Assembly: GCA_000697335.1 (NCBI GenBank)
Contig: JNEM01015791.1
Span: 1-32,962, forward strand
Origin: Conidiobolus incongruus B7586
Lineage: Eukaryota; Entomophthoromycota; Entomophthoromycetes; Entomophthorales; Conidiobolaceae
Length of the DNA stretch: 32,962 nt
Direction: 5' to 3'
The translations under genes were made by a program, and so were the position numbers. Positions 1-11,698 of the stretch are shown in pieces (position 1 is the first letter of the stretch; each line of letters starts with the position of its first letter). The notes below the pieces were generated by a model. The model was not told the DNA's origin, searched no databases, and saw only the letters and a program-made list of their open reading frames with translations.

Positions 1-1189
1 AATATATTTTAATTAAAATTAATATTAAACTTTCTTTAATAAAAATATTTTAAAATATTATCTTTAATTTGATTTCCAGCAATATATTATTAAATACAAT
101 ATTGGTCAAAAATTTCAAATTAATTATATTAATAATTCTGTAATTAATATTAATAAATATAGGTTATTTATTTGAGTATATTCATCAAGTTATAATTTAT
201 CCTATTATAATTACTTTAAATAATCAAAATATAAAATCATAAGAAAAAACACTTTATAAATTAATTATATTTAATAAATTTTCAAATTTTAATCATTATA
301 ATGAACTATATTTTAAATGTTAGAAGTTTATCAAAAAATTTAGAAAAAGTTATTAATACTAAAATAGTAAATAAACTCTATATTAAAAATTTATTTTATT
401 TACTTATCAATATACAAGTCTAATAATCAGAAAATTTCAAATTCAATATAGTTAAAAATATTGATTTAAAATTGGAAAAATTTATACCGAATATACAACT
501 TATATTTTTTTATATTTTTGATAAGTTCCTGAAATTAAAAAAATCATCGTTTCTATTGAAAACCAAGTTTCAATATTATATAAATCAATTTAATATATCA
601 TTAGGAACTATTACCAATAAATATATTTTTTAATTAATTATAATAATTATGATTTTATATGGTGTAATCTAGTAAGTATATTGAATATTATGCCTTTTTT
701 AACCTACACTATAGAGTTTTTTTATAAATTAAATTTTTAAGCTATTAAAACTATTATATAATTAATAAATAATTTTTTGTATATTACAAATATTTATTAA
801 AAATTATTTATTTATCAAAAACAATATAATATATACTATCGATTAATTTACCTTAAGGGATTTGATTTAAAAAATCATTTAATATGATAATTAATTGGAA
901 TAATTCATATTCTGTTAATTATAGAATATTGATTCATAAAATAATACAAAGAGTATTGATATAGTATAAAATATTATAATACTTTATTTAATTTAAAATA
1001 GATATTATTTTATATGGATTAAAATTCTATCAATAATATTATTATTATTTAAAGAATTTTAATTTAATTATCTTTTTAATAGGTTTTAATTAATTATATC
1101 TTTATTATTTCATTTTCAAACTTTTAAATTTTAATATATATTTTTATATTTTTATTAATTATTCCAATTATGAACATTAATAATTATTA
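1..1189. other. AT desert, no gene seen
   Basis: Very AT-rich, low-complexity sequence with stops in every frame. I see no gene or RNA. The right part (about 840-1190) may be a continuation of the decayed mariner that is clearer at 1190-1560, because it keeps weak similarity to the middle of the minus-strand copy near 11 kb. Confidence 0.5.
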
Positions 1190-1560
1190 CTTATATACCT
1201 ATATAATAAGTATTATAGAGTTTTGATTAATTTTCCAAATAAGATAATATGATATATTTTAATATATTTTTTTATTTTATTAATAGATAGATAAATAACA
1301 ATGAAAATTAGTCTTATAGAATTTAGTTTAAATTTAATCAGGTCCAGGTAGTTATTTAATAATATATCCTATAATAAGTGATAGTATTTGATAAAAATTT
1401 ATATTCATAAATTGTATGCATATTTTGAGTAACTTTAAAAAAACTATGGTCAAGCTTGAATGATATAAAAATAAAAAACTTTAGGTGATCGATATATAAT
1501 TCAATCATGATTAAACTATATTTAAAAAGAATATATTTTAATTCTCTTATACACTTCATA
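1190..1560 (-). mobile_element. old mariner transposon relic (transposase N-terminal part)
   Basis: This stretch resembles the minus-strand mariner at 11.2-11.56 kb at the DNA level. On the minus strand 1559-1356 stays open for 67 codons. Its peptide contains LIMIELYIDHLKFFIFISFK, which lines up position by position with LIMLKLNSDHQKFFILVSIK of the copy at 19.56 kb. That is the first helix-turn-helix region of a mariner-type transposase. No terminal inverted repeat is recognisable at either end, so it is a fragment, and it is more diverged than the other copies. The open frame is a remnant and not a working gene. Confidence 0.5.
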
Positions 1561-4340
1561 TATAACTAATCTCTCAAATATTAAAATATAGTTAAATAAA
1601 TAAATAAAAATTGCTATTTTTGTTTTTAAAACCTAATGATTATAAAATTAATTAAATTAGTATCTTATTCTTTGTATATTACCTTTATATAGTGTATTTA
1701 TTAATTTAATAAAAGTAATATTATAATATCTCTGTTTTAGCTAGTGTTCAGACCTTAACAATAAAATATATAATTTCAAACAATACTTGAACTAGTTTTA
1801 ATTATTTCAGAACCTATATTAACTCTTTATTAGCCGTTACAAAATAATTTTTAAAGTTTAAAATTCATAAGCTTTAGTTTATAATAGAAATTTTTTACCT
1901 AAAATTTTATATCATTCCTTTATATTATTAAACTTAAATAGTTACGATTTTCAATAAAATTAAAGTTACTTAACTCATATACTTTACTAAAATACTCTAG
2001 TTTTTTTAGCAATAACAAAGTTTTAAACATTATTTTAATAAATTTTATATTTTAATTTTTTTATATTCAATAATTTATTTATAAGAATACTTCTAAATAT
2101 TGAATGAAGTTATCTAAAGATTTTTTATTGAAAGAAATTTATTTCAAATTATTGCTAGTTAATTCAAATAATTTTTGAAAATATTATAATACATTTTTGA
2201 AAATATTAATATTTTAAAATATAATATTAATAATCATAATATTATTCAGTAATTTGGTAATTTTTTAAAAAACTTAATATATATGATAAAGTTAATATTT
2301 AACATACAATTATTTATATTAACTTCAAATTCTAATATTTTTTTCAAAATAATTATTTATTCCATTATAATAAAATTTCAAAGGAGCTTTTTATATTTAC
2401 TTTATAATAGATTACTTTTATGCGATTTTTTTCTGATAATATATCTTATATTTTATTATATCAAAGAATATATACAACTCTTAACCAAGCTAAAAGCTTA
2501 TATTACTTTGATATAAAATGATTTTATTTATAGTTTTTATAAAAATAGTCATAAACTAATTATATATAATATTGTTTATTAATTAAAACCCAAATTATAA
2601 CCTTTGTCTCTAAAATAATAATGCTATTATTTAATAAAAAATATTAAAATAAATGATATTTTTCAATATAATAATTACAAAATTTAAAATTAATAAAATC
2701 ATAATAATATTAATAGAATTATTATAATAATTTAAGGAAAATAAATAAAACAATATTAAATAATTTAAATAACTATATATAAATATATAATAAATTAATT
2801 AAGATAATAATATATAATGAAAAAAAATAATAAAGCTATTATTTTTTAATATTATATTAATCTTATTCTTAGAAATTAAAATATGCCTTTAATAGAAAAT
2901 AACTAAATATAAAATTTATTTATTAATTTCTTTTATTAATTAATAGTTAATAAATTCAAATATTTATATTAATATTATAAAAATTATAATATTTTAAAAA
3001 ACCAAAATATAAATACCAAACTTTTAAGATATTCTTAATATAACAAAATATTTTATATAAATTAATATTTATATTTTCAGAATTATCATCAATACTCAAT
3101 TTTTATATAATTTAATATATCTGTATTTGGCTATAATAATTTAATAAAAAGATTTAAAAAAATCATTATCTGGAAAATTTTTTAATTAAAGTTTATATTT
3201 AAAAGTATATTAAGAAATAATATTTGTTTATTAAAAATATCAAATTTTCAAAGTACATATCAATTATTATTTGGAAAAATATAAAATTATAAATATTATA
3301 TTATAAAAATTTATTTATCTTAAATTTTTTATAATATTTTAGTTTAATTTTTTTGAAATAAATTATAATATAGATTAGTCTCAAATTTTATTATATATTA
3401 TTTTTAATTATATGGTTAAAGGTTTATATAAATATTAAAATAAATTCATATATCAATTTTAAAATAATAACATTTTGAAATATTTCACTTTATAATAAAA
3501 AAATATAATAAATAAAATATTAAAATTAAAATTTTAATAAATTTGAATAATTAAGTTTTATTAAAAAAAGCTTATTATAAAAATAGTTTATTCAAAATTT
3601 GTAATATATATTATTATATTTTAGAAGACTATAATATTCAAGTATCAAATATGTAAATATCTTCAAGGTTGCAAGTTTTTTATTAAATATCCAATTCACT
3701 CTATTATCATTAAAATATAAGTTGCACCATATTCATTGATGGGCGTATAATCGTGAGAACCTTTAGAACAAGTATTACTCATTCAATATATTATAAATAT
3801 AAAATAGAGTTTAGAACCTCGTTCTCCAGGGATCATGGTAATCTAAATATCCCTCAACCGTAGGATTCATAAGAAATAATCACATATTCCACAGATTTAT
3901 TTGCTTTTATTCTAGATTTACTTAAAATTAAAAAAGAATTTGAAAAATAATTAATTCCTTAATTTCTATAATTGGAAATAAATTTTTTATATTTTAATCA
4001 ATAAAAAAAGGTTATACTAAAATAATACTAATCGTTAATAATATACAGATTAAATTTTGTAATAAAAAATAAATAGGAATTTGTGTTACAAAACTGTTAA
4101 TATATAATATATTGAATCTATATAATTAGTATGAAATAATTTCATAGAATATTTGAAATTAAATAATAATTATTATCTACATTATATCCTCTACAAATAG
4201 TAATATTAAAGTCATAAAAAATGATATAATTATTAAAATGAAAACTAACAAAAATTATAAAGTAATTCAGCTTGATGAAATAAAATTTATTGATCCTAGA
4301 ATTATAAAGAATATAATATAATAATTTAATTTATATTATT
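1561..4340. other. AT desert, no gene seen
   Basis: Almost entirely A and T, with frequent stops on both strands. The only patch of more normal composition is about 3640-3910, which includes CGTATAATCGTGAGAACC and CTCCAGGGATCATGG. It gives no long frame, does not fold into a tRNA by eye, and I do not recognise it. It could be the remains of a gene or the 3' flank of the GPCR gene on its right. Confidence 0.5.
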
Positions 4341-4357
4341 TTAATATTTTATTAAAA

Positions 4358-5287
4358 TTAAAAATCCAATGTGTTTTCTTTCCAATCTGTGATTAATCTT
4401 CTGAATTCTCGATAAATTTCAGTGTTAATGGTTAAAAGTACAAGGGGATCAGTGATAGCGTACCCAAAAACAAATAACATAGAAAAGAAATTGAAATAAA
4501 CATTTGTCCATGCTTGGCTACTGATCATTATCCAATAAGAGATAAGTAGTGGTAGATAATTAACCGCAATAAAGACGCCTAATATGAGCGATTTAATAAT
4601 AGCTATACGACTTTGTCTCACAACCTTCTCTCTAATTAAACCAAGATGCTCAACTTTTTTCAATGTAATTTCGCGGACTTTGAACGCGATACTAGTATAA
4701 CATACCAAGGTCACAATAATCGAAGTCATCCCCATGATGATTTCAGCAGTCAAAGCTCCACGACCTACCACAGTTGCAGGATTGAATAAACATATACTAG
4801 CAACATGGTCAACTTCATTTGCGTCCCAGATGGCTACAATGGTTGGTATCATTCCTGAAATAAAAATTAAAATTCCAAATACGGTCCAATAAAAGTAATT
4901 TGGAAGATGTTTGTTATATACGATTAATAAACAACGCTGCAAACTTAATAAACCAACCATATAAATCGAGGTATGATAAGTCATACACATTATAATAAGC
5001 ATTATGGAACATAAAGGTTTCACTGTAACTAATACATCTGTGATTAAGGATATGATTCCTACTAGGATTAATGCGATTGAAGAACCAAAGTCGAGTGAAG
5101 CCATAACGAAACCCATGGAAAGATCAATACGACGATTTAATGCGTTCATTCTCCATAGCGTGAAGAGAACTAAAGAACTCATGCATGAACCGATCAATCC
5201 CATCACAATTTGAATGGAATTAAATATTACATTCAAAGGATATACGTTTTGCTTAATAGCTACCACATGATCATACCAATCAGCCAT
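4358..5287 (-). CDS. class A (rhodopsin-like) G-protein-coupled receptor-like protein, copy 1
   Basis: Intronless, 309 residues. A plasma-membrane receptor coupling an unknown ligand to heterotrimeric G protein is inferred from family resemblance. Seven hydrophobic segments lie near residues 22-46, 56-82, 92-118, 133-154, 178-203, 228-254 and 262-288. Class A landmarks are visible: Asp66 in TM2 (MASLD), Cys93 before TM3 and Cys166 in loop 2 (a probable disulfide), QRC at 117-119 where DRY is usual, Pro246 in TM6 (NYLP like CWLP), DPLVLL at 280-285 where NPxxY is usual, and then an amphipathic helix 8 (EIYREFRRLI). The N-terminus and C-terminal tail are both short. The start is fixed by MADW, which matches MSDW in the paralogue at 16-17 kb; the two align over 309 residues without a gap at about 52% identity by hand count. 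It is flanked by AT deserts. The nearest family I know is the expanded class A-like receptor set of Conidiobolus-type fungi. No ligand can be named. Confidence 0.85.
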   Translation of the reverse strand: MADWYDHVVAIKQNVYPLNVIFNSIQIVMGLIGSCMSSLVLFTLWRMNALNRRIDLSMGFVMASLDFGSSIALILVGIISLITDVLVTVKPLCSIMLIIMCMTYHTSIYMVGLLSLQRCLLIVYNKHLPNYFYWTVFGILIFISGMIPTIVAIWDANEVDHVASICLFNPATVVGRGALTAEIIMGMTSIIVTLVCYTSIAFKVREITLKKVEHLGLIREKVVRQSRIAIIKSLILGVFIAVNYLPLLISYWIMISSQAWTNVYFNFFSMLFVFGYAITDPLVLLTINTEIYREFRRLITDWKENTLDF

Positions 5288-5355
5288 TGAAATCTCTAAA
5301 AATTATAATTAAAAAGATATTGTTGAAAAAGCTGAACTCGGCATCAATTAACATA

Positions 5356-5381
5356 ATATATATATATATATATATATATAT
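5356..5381. repeat. (TA)n microsatellite
   Basis: A run of about 13 TA units lies 70 bp upstream of the GPCR 1 start codon. It could serve as a TATA-rich promoter element, but similar runs occur at non-genic sites in this window (6098-6119, 31929-31965), so no function is claimed. Confidence 0.8.
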
Positions 5382-6750
5382 TTGAGATCCATGTGATTAT
5401 CTGATATTTCTCACCATATTCACTCAACAAATGTAAATAGATTTGATTACTAAACTAGACAAAAATCCAGTAATGAGTTGATTTAAGTATCAAAAAGTGG
5501 ATTATTAAAAAGTTCAAATCAATTTATCAGGTGGATTTTAATCTTTGAAGAAAAAAAGTTATAGTCACCAAAATTAATCAAAAACTGAAAATGATTAACA
5601 TGTTAATATTATTGGTATTTAAATATTTTATTATAAAATCAATAATTTAATTTGTAATATCATTGGATTTTCAATCCATTATTATTAATTTTCTATTTAA
5701 TATTATTATAAATAAAGACTATTCTATTTTATTATATTAATATTATTGTAAAATTAAGAAATATATATATTTATATAATATAAAAATTAAATATACAATC
5801 CAGACAAGAAAAAAAATAAAATATCACACAACTTTAAATTAATCACGCAACAATTTTATAATTAGACCTAATATTTATGGAAGAATGATCTCTTTAATAA
5901 TTTTAATTTGTAAAGAAAAAGTTAAAAGAAAATATAGGTTAATCAAAAGAACTGAGTTAATAAATTGATCCTGATATTCACCAAAATTTAATTAAAAATT
6001 TTTCTCATTAAATATGTATAAAAAAGAAATAATGGAAATAATTTTGCAGTTACCTAAATTGAAAATTATAATAAAATAGATTATTTGTAAAGAAAATATA
6101 TATATATATATATATATATTATTCAATTTATCGAATTTTTAAATAAAATACTATAATTTTAATAATAATAAAATTTATAAAAATAAATATATTAAAAAAT
6201 TAAAAATTAATAAAAAATTTTAATTAAGGTTTATAAATTACCTTTTCATAATTAATTTTCAAATTTTAATCTTAAAATTAGAATTTATTTGTTACTATAC
6301 TTGATTAATTACAGGTTTAACACAGATATATTGTTCTCAAAATAATTTTCCACATTAATGTGGATCAAATATATTAATTATTCGATAAATTTTGATCTAA
6401 ATTTTAAATTATATATTTATTTTATTAAATCAAATATATTTTATATTTCTTAAAAATAATGTTATATAAGGTATATGATAAATATAATAGTCTACCAATC
6501 TTTTAAATAGAATTCTATATATTGATTTTTATTTGATAGGTAAATTATATGCAAGTGATATTGTTTTTTCATATCAAACTTTTATTAATATTCTGGTAAT
6601 CTACCTTTGTACCAAATTTAAATCCCAGGTTTATATAATAAAAATTGAGTGGAAGCAATCCTTTTTAATATTCAATTTGCACACACTATTTGTTGCAAGT
6701 AGACAATTTTCAAACTTTTTTTGAAACTGAATTTCTTGAAGATATATAAT
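5382..6750. other. AT-rich intergenic, no gene seen
   Basis: This is the AT-rich upstream flank of GPCR 1. It includes a (TA)n run near 6098-6119. An open stretch of 63 codons at 6533-6724 (+) begins with a non-ATG codon and has no recognisable motif. It may be an earlier part of the coding relic that follows, in another frame. Confidence 0.45.
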
Positions 6751-7020
6751 AAAATGATTTAATTTTGCGGAGGTATATTGGCTATTAACTGTTATTCAAA
6801 CTTTATAAAAGGCTTTAAACACAATTATAAGCTCGGTAATACAAACCCTTCAAATTTTTTTATCCGCTAGGTTTCAAATTTAAGATGCAGATTTAATAAC
6901 TGAAATTGCAAATTTAACATATGCTTAAGAAGATCTTACTTTTTTTGATTAGAACTTATTGAAATTATTTTACCGTTTCTTCGAAATTAATTTCAAATTT
7001 AGAAGATTGGGATAATATGA
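6751..7020 (+). pseudogene. unrecognised coding relic with stops at probable Gln codons
   Basis: One plus-strand frame from about 6757 reads like protein for roughly 85 codons (for example EVYWLLTVIQTL, then KALNTIISSVIQTLQIFL, then EDLTFFD and NLLKLFYRFFEINFKFRRLG). It is broken by about four TAA/TAG codons, each where a single C-to-T change from CAA/CAG would explain it. Base composition is richer than the surroundings. The peptide looks mostly helical. I do not recognise the family. The regulatory domain of a fungal transcription factor is one possibility, but no diagnostic motif is visible. Confidence 0.35.
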
Positions 7021-8379
7021 TTATATAATAATTTGATTTTAATAATATACTGAATTCAATAACCTTATATATTTATATATATTATATTCTTGATAAAGTA
7101 TGATTGCAACATTTTTAAAGAACTTGTACTCTTCATCCTATATATAAATATATATTTTATATAATTAATTTCTACTTTACAATTTACTTCATATTTCAAA
7201 TTATATATTAAACTGTTAATTTCTAAAAAAATAAATGATATTGAAGTTTTAATATGATTGTTTATGTGTCATCTGATTTTTAACATTATATTATGAAATA
7301 TAGTAATATATAGCTAATAATGAATGATGACAGAGTTGTTTCCTTATTCGAATTGAATATATTCTATATATCGGATATTTTATACAGTCATTATTATTTA
7401 AAATGCTTATATTTAAATTATAATATATATTTCATTGAAATTTAGAATATAAAAATATAAAAATTTGAATAATTTATGGAATATTTTTGTTTTCAAGTTA
7501 TAAAACTATAAAATACTCAATTGTTTATAAGATCATATACTTTATTAAAATTTATAAAATTAATTTGATAAATAATAATATAATTCACATTTTAATGATT
7601 TTTAATTAATTAAACCAGTAAATATTAACTTTACATTATAATGTATTTAGTCTGCCAATAAAAAGTGTTCAAATTTGATTATTTTTCTATCCTCAAATTC
7701 ATATCAGAATAGTTGAATGTTAATCAATATCAATTGTTATATGAACTTTATAATTTTTGGTTCATAATTCAATTTGTAATATGGTATAATTGTATTTAAC
7801 ATCAAATTATTTAAATTTTAGATCAAGAGATAATTTTAACATATTTATATTCAAATCATTGTTATTGGTTTGATAATTGACTTCAATGTAATTGGCAAGT
7901 ATATGCTGATATACTTTATAAACCAAAATCTGAATGCAGTATTAAAGATTGATAGATTATTACCATATTTAAACATTAGAAATTCTTTTTAAAACTATAT
8001 TAATTTTTTAATTTCTAATACAAAATTATTTATCAAGTTATTTTAGTTTATAAATATGATTGAAGTATAAATATTCTCAAGGTTGATATGAAATTAAATA
8101 ATCAATTAATTATTGAACTTAAAGTTATATATTTCATTAAAACGAATCTATATCTAGAACTATATTTATAGCATGATTTTGAAATTAATTAACAAAGAAT
8201 AGATACTTTATATTGTAGAACTATATTCCCATTTTCAAAAATTAGTTTATTTTTAATTTTAATAACCCTCTTTAAATTTAATCCATGGTTTGAAAATTAA
8301 TAAAATATAGTGTACATGGAAAAATTGTAATAAACTATTAATACAGATCAAAGTTAAAATTAGTTAATTTTTATATTAT
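7021..8379. other. AT-rich intergenic, no gene seen
   Basis: No frame longer than a few dozen codons and no RNA gene is apparent. Around 7800-7990 the composition is slightly richer and short protein-like runs appear, but they are too brief to call. Confidence 0.5.
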
Positions 8380-8690
8380 AAAGTTCAACACTTGTTGTAT
8401 TTCAAAATTAATCATCTCTTCCAGTTTGATAGCTAAACCAATATTATTTCTATTTTAAGCTGGCTTTGTCAGTCTATAATTGAAGGATACTCTTTGTTCT
8501 CTTTGTTTTCTTTATTAGATTTTATCCAAATCCCATATCATTCATTGATTCAATTATTTAAACCTACAGTCCCGATACGTTAAAGAGCAGGATTAATAAA
8601 TAATTTACTAAATCATATTTTGAGTACTTTTCTAACTATGATCTTTATTTATAAAACTTAATATAAAACACAACACACTTGTAATTTATA
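8380..8690 (-). pseudogene. relic A of an unrecognised protein family
   Basis: The reverse strand matches 23.48-23.85 kb (plus strand) over about 300 bp. Aligned in one frame the two relics share FNYRLTK(P/T)A, RN(N/S)IGL(A/T)I and NFE(I/M)QQ(V/M), and a further frame pairs SWVETVDSVNGIG of copy B with a decayed equivalent here in which the Trp codon is TAG. Conservation at protein level on this strand argues that this was the coding strand. Stops interrupt both copies, mostly at likely Gln or Trp codons. I do not recognise the family. It lies about 600 bp upstream of the BTB gene and points away from it. Confidence 0.45.
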
Positions 8691-9274
8691 TTATTTATAG
8701 TCTATTTTAGTTTATTTTTAAAAATTATTAAATAACATTTCTAAATATACCGAGAAGTTGATATATAAAAGTTTAACTTGAAATACAGCAAAATAATACA
8801 TATTAACAAAAACTACTTTTAATATAGTTCTTCTTAGTCATTATTTATAAAGAAGTATATTGCTGAAATATACATTCATCATATTTTCCTTTTATCGACT
8901 TTAAAATATGAAAAATTTATTTATAATTGATCTGATCATTGAATCGCTAATTGAATATTTGAAGTTCAGTAATTTTTTTATTAATTATAATAATTATTCT
9001 TTAATTAAAGTTGATCACTTAGATTAAAAGTATATAATACTATTTTGTAAAATAGATATCAATTATCAAAGCCCTTGATTCGCTTGTTGCTAGCATTCCA
9101 ATGAATATTAGTTAATCTCTAAGTTAATAATGCTTTATTTTATAAACTTTTCATCTGCCTCTTAAACTTAAAATGATTAAATCAATTTTAATATTTGGTT
9201 TAATATATTCATGAAACACTATAAATAGCCAAGTTCATACTACAGCATTGTTAACTTACTTCCCTCAAAACACT

Positions 9275-10231
9275 ATGGTTAATAAATCAACTAAATATAT
9301 AAAAGATCCAATTAAATTAACTATATGTGATTATCGATACTCTGAAAGTTGTGGAGGGTGTGGTCAACGTTATCATCATTCAAATTGCATTGAACAAACC
9401 GTTAATGGAGTGATCTTTAGAATTGTTCACCTTCAAACTAATGGAAATGTATATATTAGTAAGGTTTTAAAAATTATACTTACACAACACTAATAATTTG
9501 TTAGATCCATATATTGAAATTATCGATATTATTAATGAAGATAAATTGGCATTTTTAAATGCTGGATATGAAAAAAATGACATGAACCTCATTCAAAATC
9601 AAATAATTGGAAAAGGAAATATTATTAAATGTAAGTTTGGTTAATAAATAAAAAAAGAAATTATTTATAATTCATATAGTCTCATTTCCAAAAAAACCTT
9701 TTATTGTAGGAATAACTACTTTTCAGGATTGGTTACAAAGTCAAGCTGTTCTTACTAAAAACACCAATTTCACAAAATTAATTGATAGCAACATTTTGAA
9801 AAAGACAGCTGATATTTCATTGATTGTCAAAGTGGAGGATAAGACTGATAAATTATTATGCCACTCTAATTATTTATGTGTCAAGAGTCAATATTTCTTT
9901 AACATCCTTGAATCTGATTTTACTGAAAGCGAATCTCGAGAAGTGGATACCAGATGCTCTAAAAAAGCTATGATTCCTATCCTTCAGTTCATTTACACTG
10001 GAGAAATTGATGAAAGTTTTTTTTGTTAAATCCAATTATTCCACAATACTTGAAATGTATTCCAAAGTGTGCGAGTATCAAATGGATAGTATCAAAGTAA
10101 TGCTGCAAACTATTATATTGGCTTATTTGGATCAATCTACCTTGCCCCTATTGATGCAATCAGGGATATTGAATCAACAAGACCCCTTCACTACTTTGGC
10201 TTGGAAATTCATACCAAATTTCTTAAATTAA
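9275..10231 (+). CDS. BTB/POZ-domain protein, possibly MATH-BTB; one-base frameshift
   Basis: Exons 9275-9458, 9505-9630 and 9680-10231, with introns of 46 and 49 bp (GTAAGG..TTAG with ACTAAT branch site; GTAAGT..ATAG); both introns are phase 1 and keep one frame. BTB proteins form dimers and often present substrates to cullin-3 ubiquitin ligases; that role here is inferred. The BTB core is clear in exon 3: ADISLIVKVED, then CHSNYLCVKSQYFFNILES, then FIYTGEID. The first 130 or so residues look like a diverged MATH/TRAF-type fold (GITTFQDWLQS), which is tentative. The frame breaks at a run of eight T at 10017-10024; with seven T it continues through SNYSTILEMYSKVCEY to the stop at 10231, giving about 286 residues. 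A decayed paralogue at 24.3-24.75 kb carries the equivalent downstream residues in one frame, so the continuation was once coding. This is either a sequencing error or a very recent break. The ATG at 9275 is the first in frame; an upstream exon cannot be excluded. Confidence 0.65.
10017..10024 (+). other. T8 homopolymer that shifts the BTB frame
   Basis: Eight consecutive T residues in the BTB exon. Removing one restores the frame that is conserved in the paralogous relic. Homopolymer length is a common sequencing error, so the gene may be intact in the organism. Confidence 0.6.
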
Positions 10232-10397
10232 TAGCTTTTATCTTTTTCTCAATTATATTAATTATCATTAAATATCATCAGTTGCAAAAGAGTCTTGTAT
10301 CATATATTATAATTTTTGATTAAGTGATTATAAATTATAACCAAAAAATTGTTTTTGATATAAAATATCTATTATTTTTAAACAAATTGAAATATTA

Positions 10398-11698
10398 CTC
10401 TGTATTTTTAATAATGGGAATTTTTTGTGATTGAAAATAAATAAATAATTTAATATATAATATATAAAAATAAATATATAATATATATTTAATAGTTTCT
10501 TTTATTATTAATAACTTTTTGCTATACTTTTAGCAAAAATCTAACACCTAAAAAACAGTTCTTTTTATTAAAGACTGAAATTTGATGTTTTACAAACCAA
10601 TTAAATTTTCCTGTAGAAATTTTCTTTCTTGTAAGCTAGTTTTTTAATTACCTAAAGCAATTATAATCACATAGGTTATAATCTAAAGAATATATTAGAT
10701 GTGGTAGTTTTTGCCAGTTATTTTTAATTAAAAAGTTTTTTACAACTTTAAATTTATGAATTTTATAATTATCATATAAAATAATAAGTTTTCTTAAATT
10801 ATATTGAGAACACCAATTAAAAATACTTTTATTTAAAAAAACAATATAAAGTTTATTATTAATTAATTTTCCTTCAGGAAATAAATAAAAATAATATATA
10901 TTATTATAATTTATTATAATAATTAATATTTGCTTATTAATAAAATGTTTATTTAAAGGGATTTATAGAGAAAGTTAATTTAACTTAATCTAGCATTTTG
11001 ATTTGTGTTTTAATAAAAGATTATATATAAAGATTTAAGATTTATTAATTGTAATTATTTACTATAAAAGTTTAAGCTTCTAGTAATATTTTAATAGGTT
11101 TTATTTAGTAATAACTACTCTAACTTTTTTTAAGCTTTAGTTAAATTATAAGGTACCTATTTTATATTTTTATTTATTAATTTGAGTTTAAACTTTAATA
11201 TATATAAAATACTTATAAAACTAATATTAAAGTACTTAGATAATTTTTTATTTGAAATAAAAAGGTACTTTTCAATATATTTTTTTATTCTATTAATAAT
11301 TAAAAAAATAACAGTTAAAGTTAGTTTTTTAGATTTTAACAGGTTTTAGATAGTTTTTTTTAGTTTTAAAATAATTTACCTAGCAATAAATTATTTATTT
11401 ATATAATATTTTATTACCAAAAACTACTTGTAAATTTTAAATAATTTTAGAGGGTTTATAGTTAAATTTTACTAATACTAAAATAAAAAACTTTTGATGA
11501 TTACTATTTAATTTAAGTATAATTAAATTAAACAACCAGTTTTAAAAAGTTAATTTTTTAATCAAAAAAATTATTATATATATATATATTAAAAATATAT
11601 AATTTCCTATTAACTTTGTATATATTTATTTATTTCAAACTAATAATATGTTTGAAGAATCAGAAATTAAAAAATTTCTTATTTCTTCAAATTCAAGG
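10398..11698 (-). mobile_element. full-length, inactive mariner transposon (copy A)
   Basis: About 1301 bp, with imperfect terminal inverted repeats of some 40 bp that contain the shared core AATGGGAATTTTTT. The left end is flanked by the TA at 10396-10397. The right end is followed by GA where the TA target duplication is expected, suggesting a mutated flank. On the minus strand it encodes a decayed DD34D transposase: stops sit at the same former Trp and Gln codons as in the copy at 19.4 kb, and the first catalytic motif reads IN-K instead of ID-E, again by G-to-A changes. It lies 167 bp beyond the stop codon of the BTB gene, in the opposite orientation. It is unable to transpose itself. Confidence 0.85.

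Noticed and set aside
2283-2516. Small hydrophobic ORF of 77 codons (+)
   Set aside because: Composition is that of the AT desert, with no motif, no start context and no homologue in the window; expected by chance.
3700-3860. Possible tRNA or small RNA in the richer patch
   Set aside because: No cloverleaf, T-loop motif or paired acceptor stem could be found by eye.
5004-5213. 69-codon plus-strand ORF inside GPCR 1
   Set aside because: Antisense shadow of the receptor gene.
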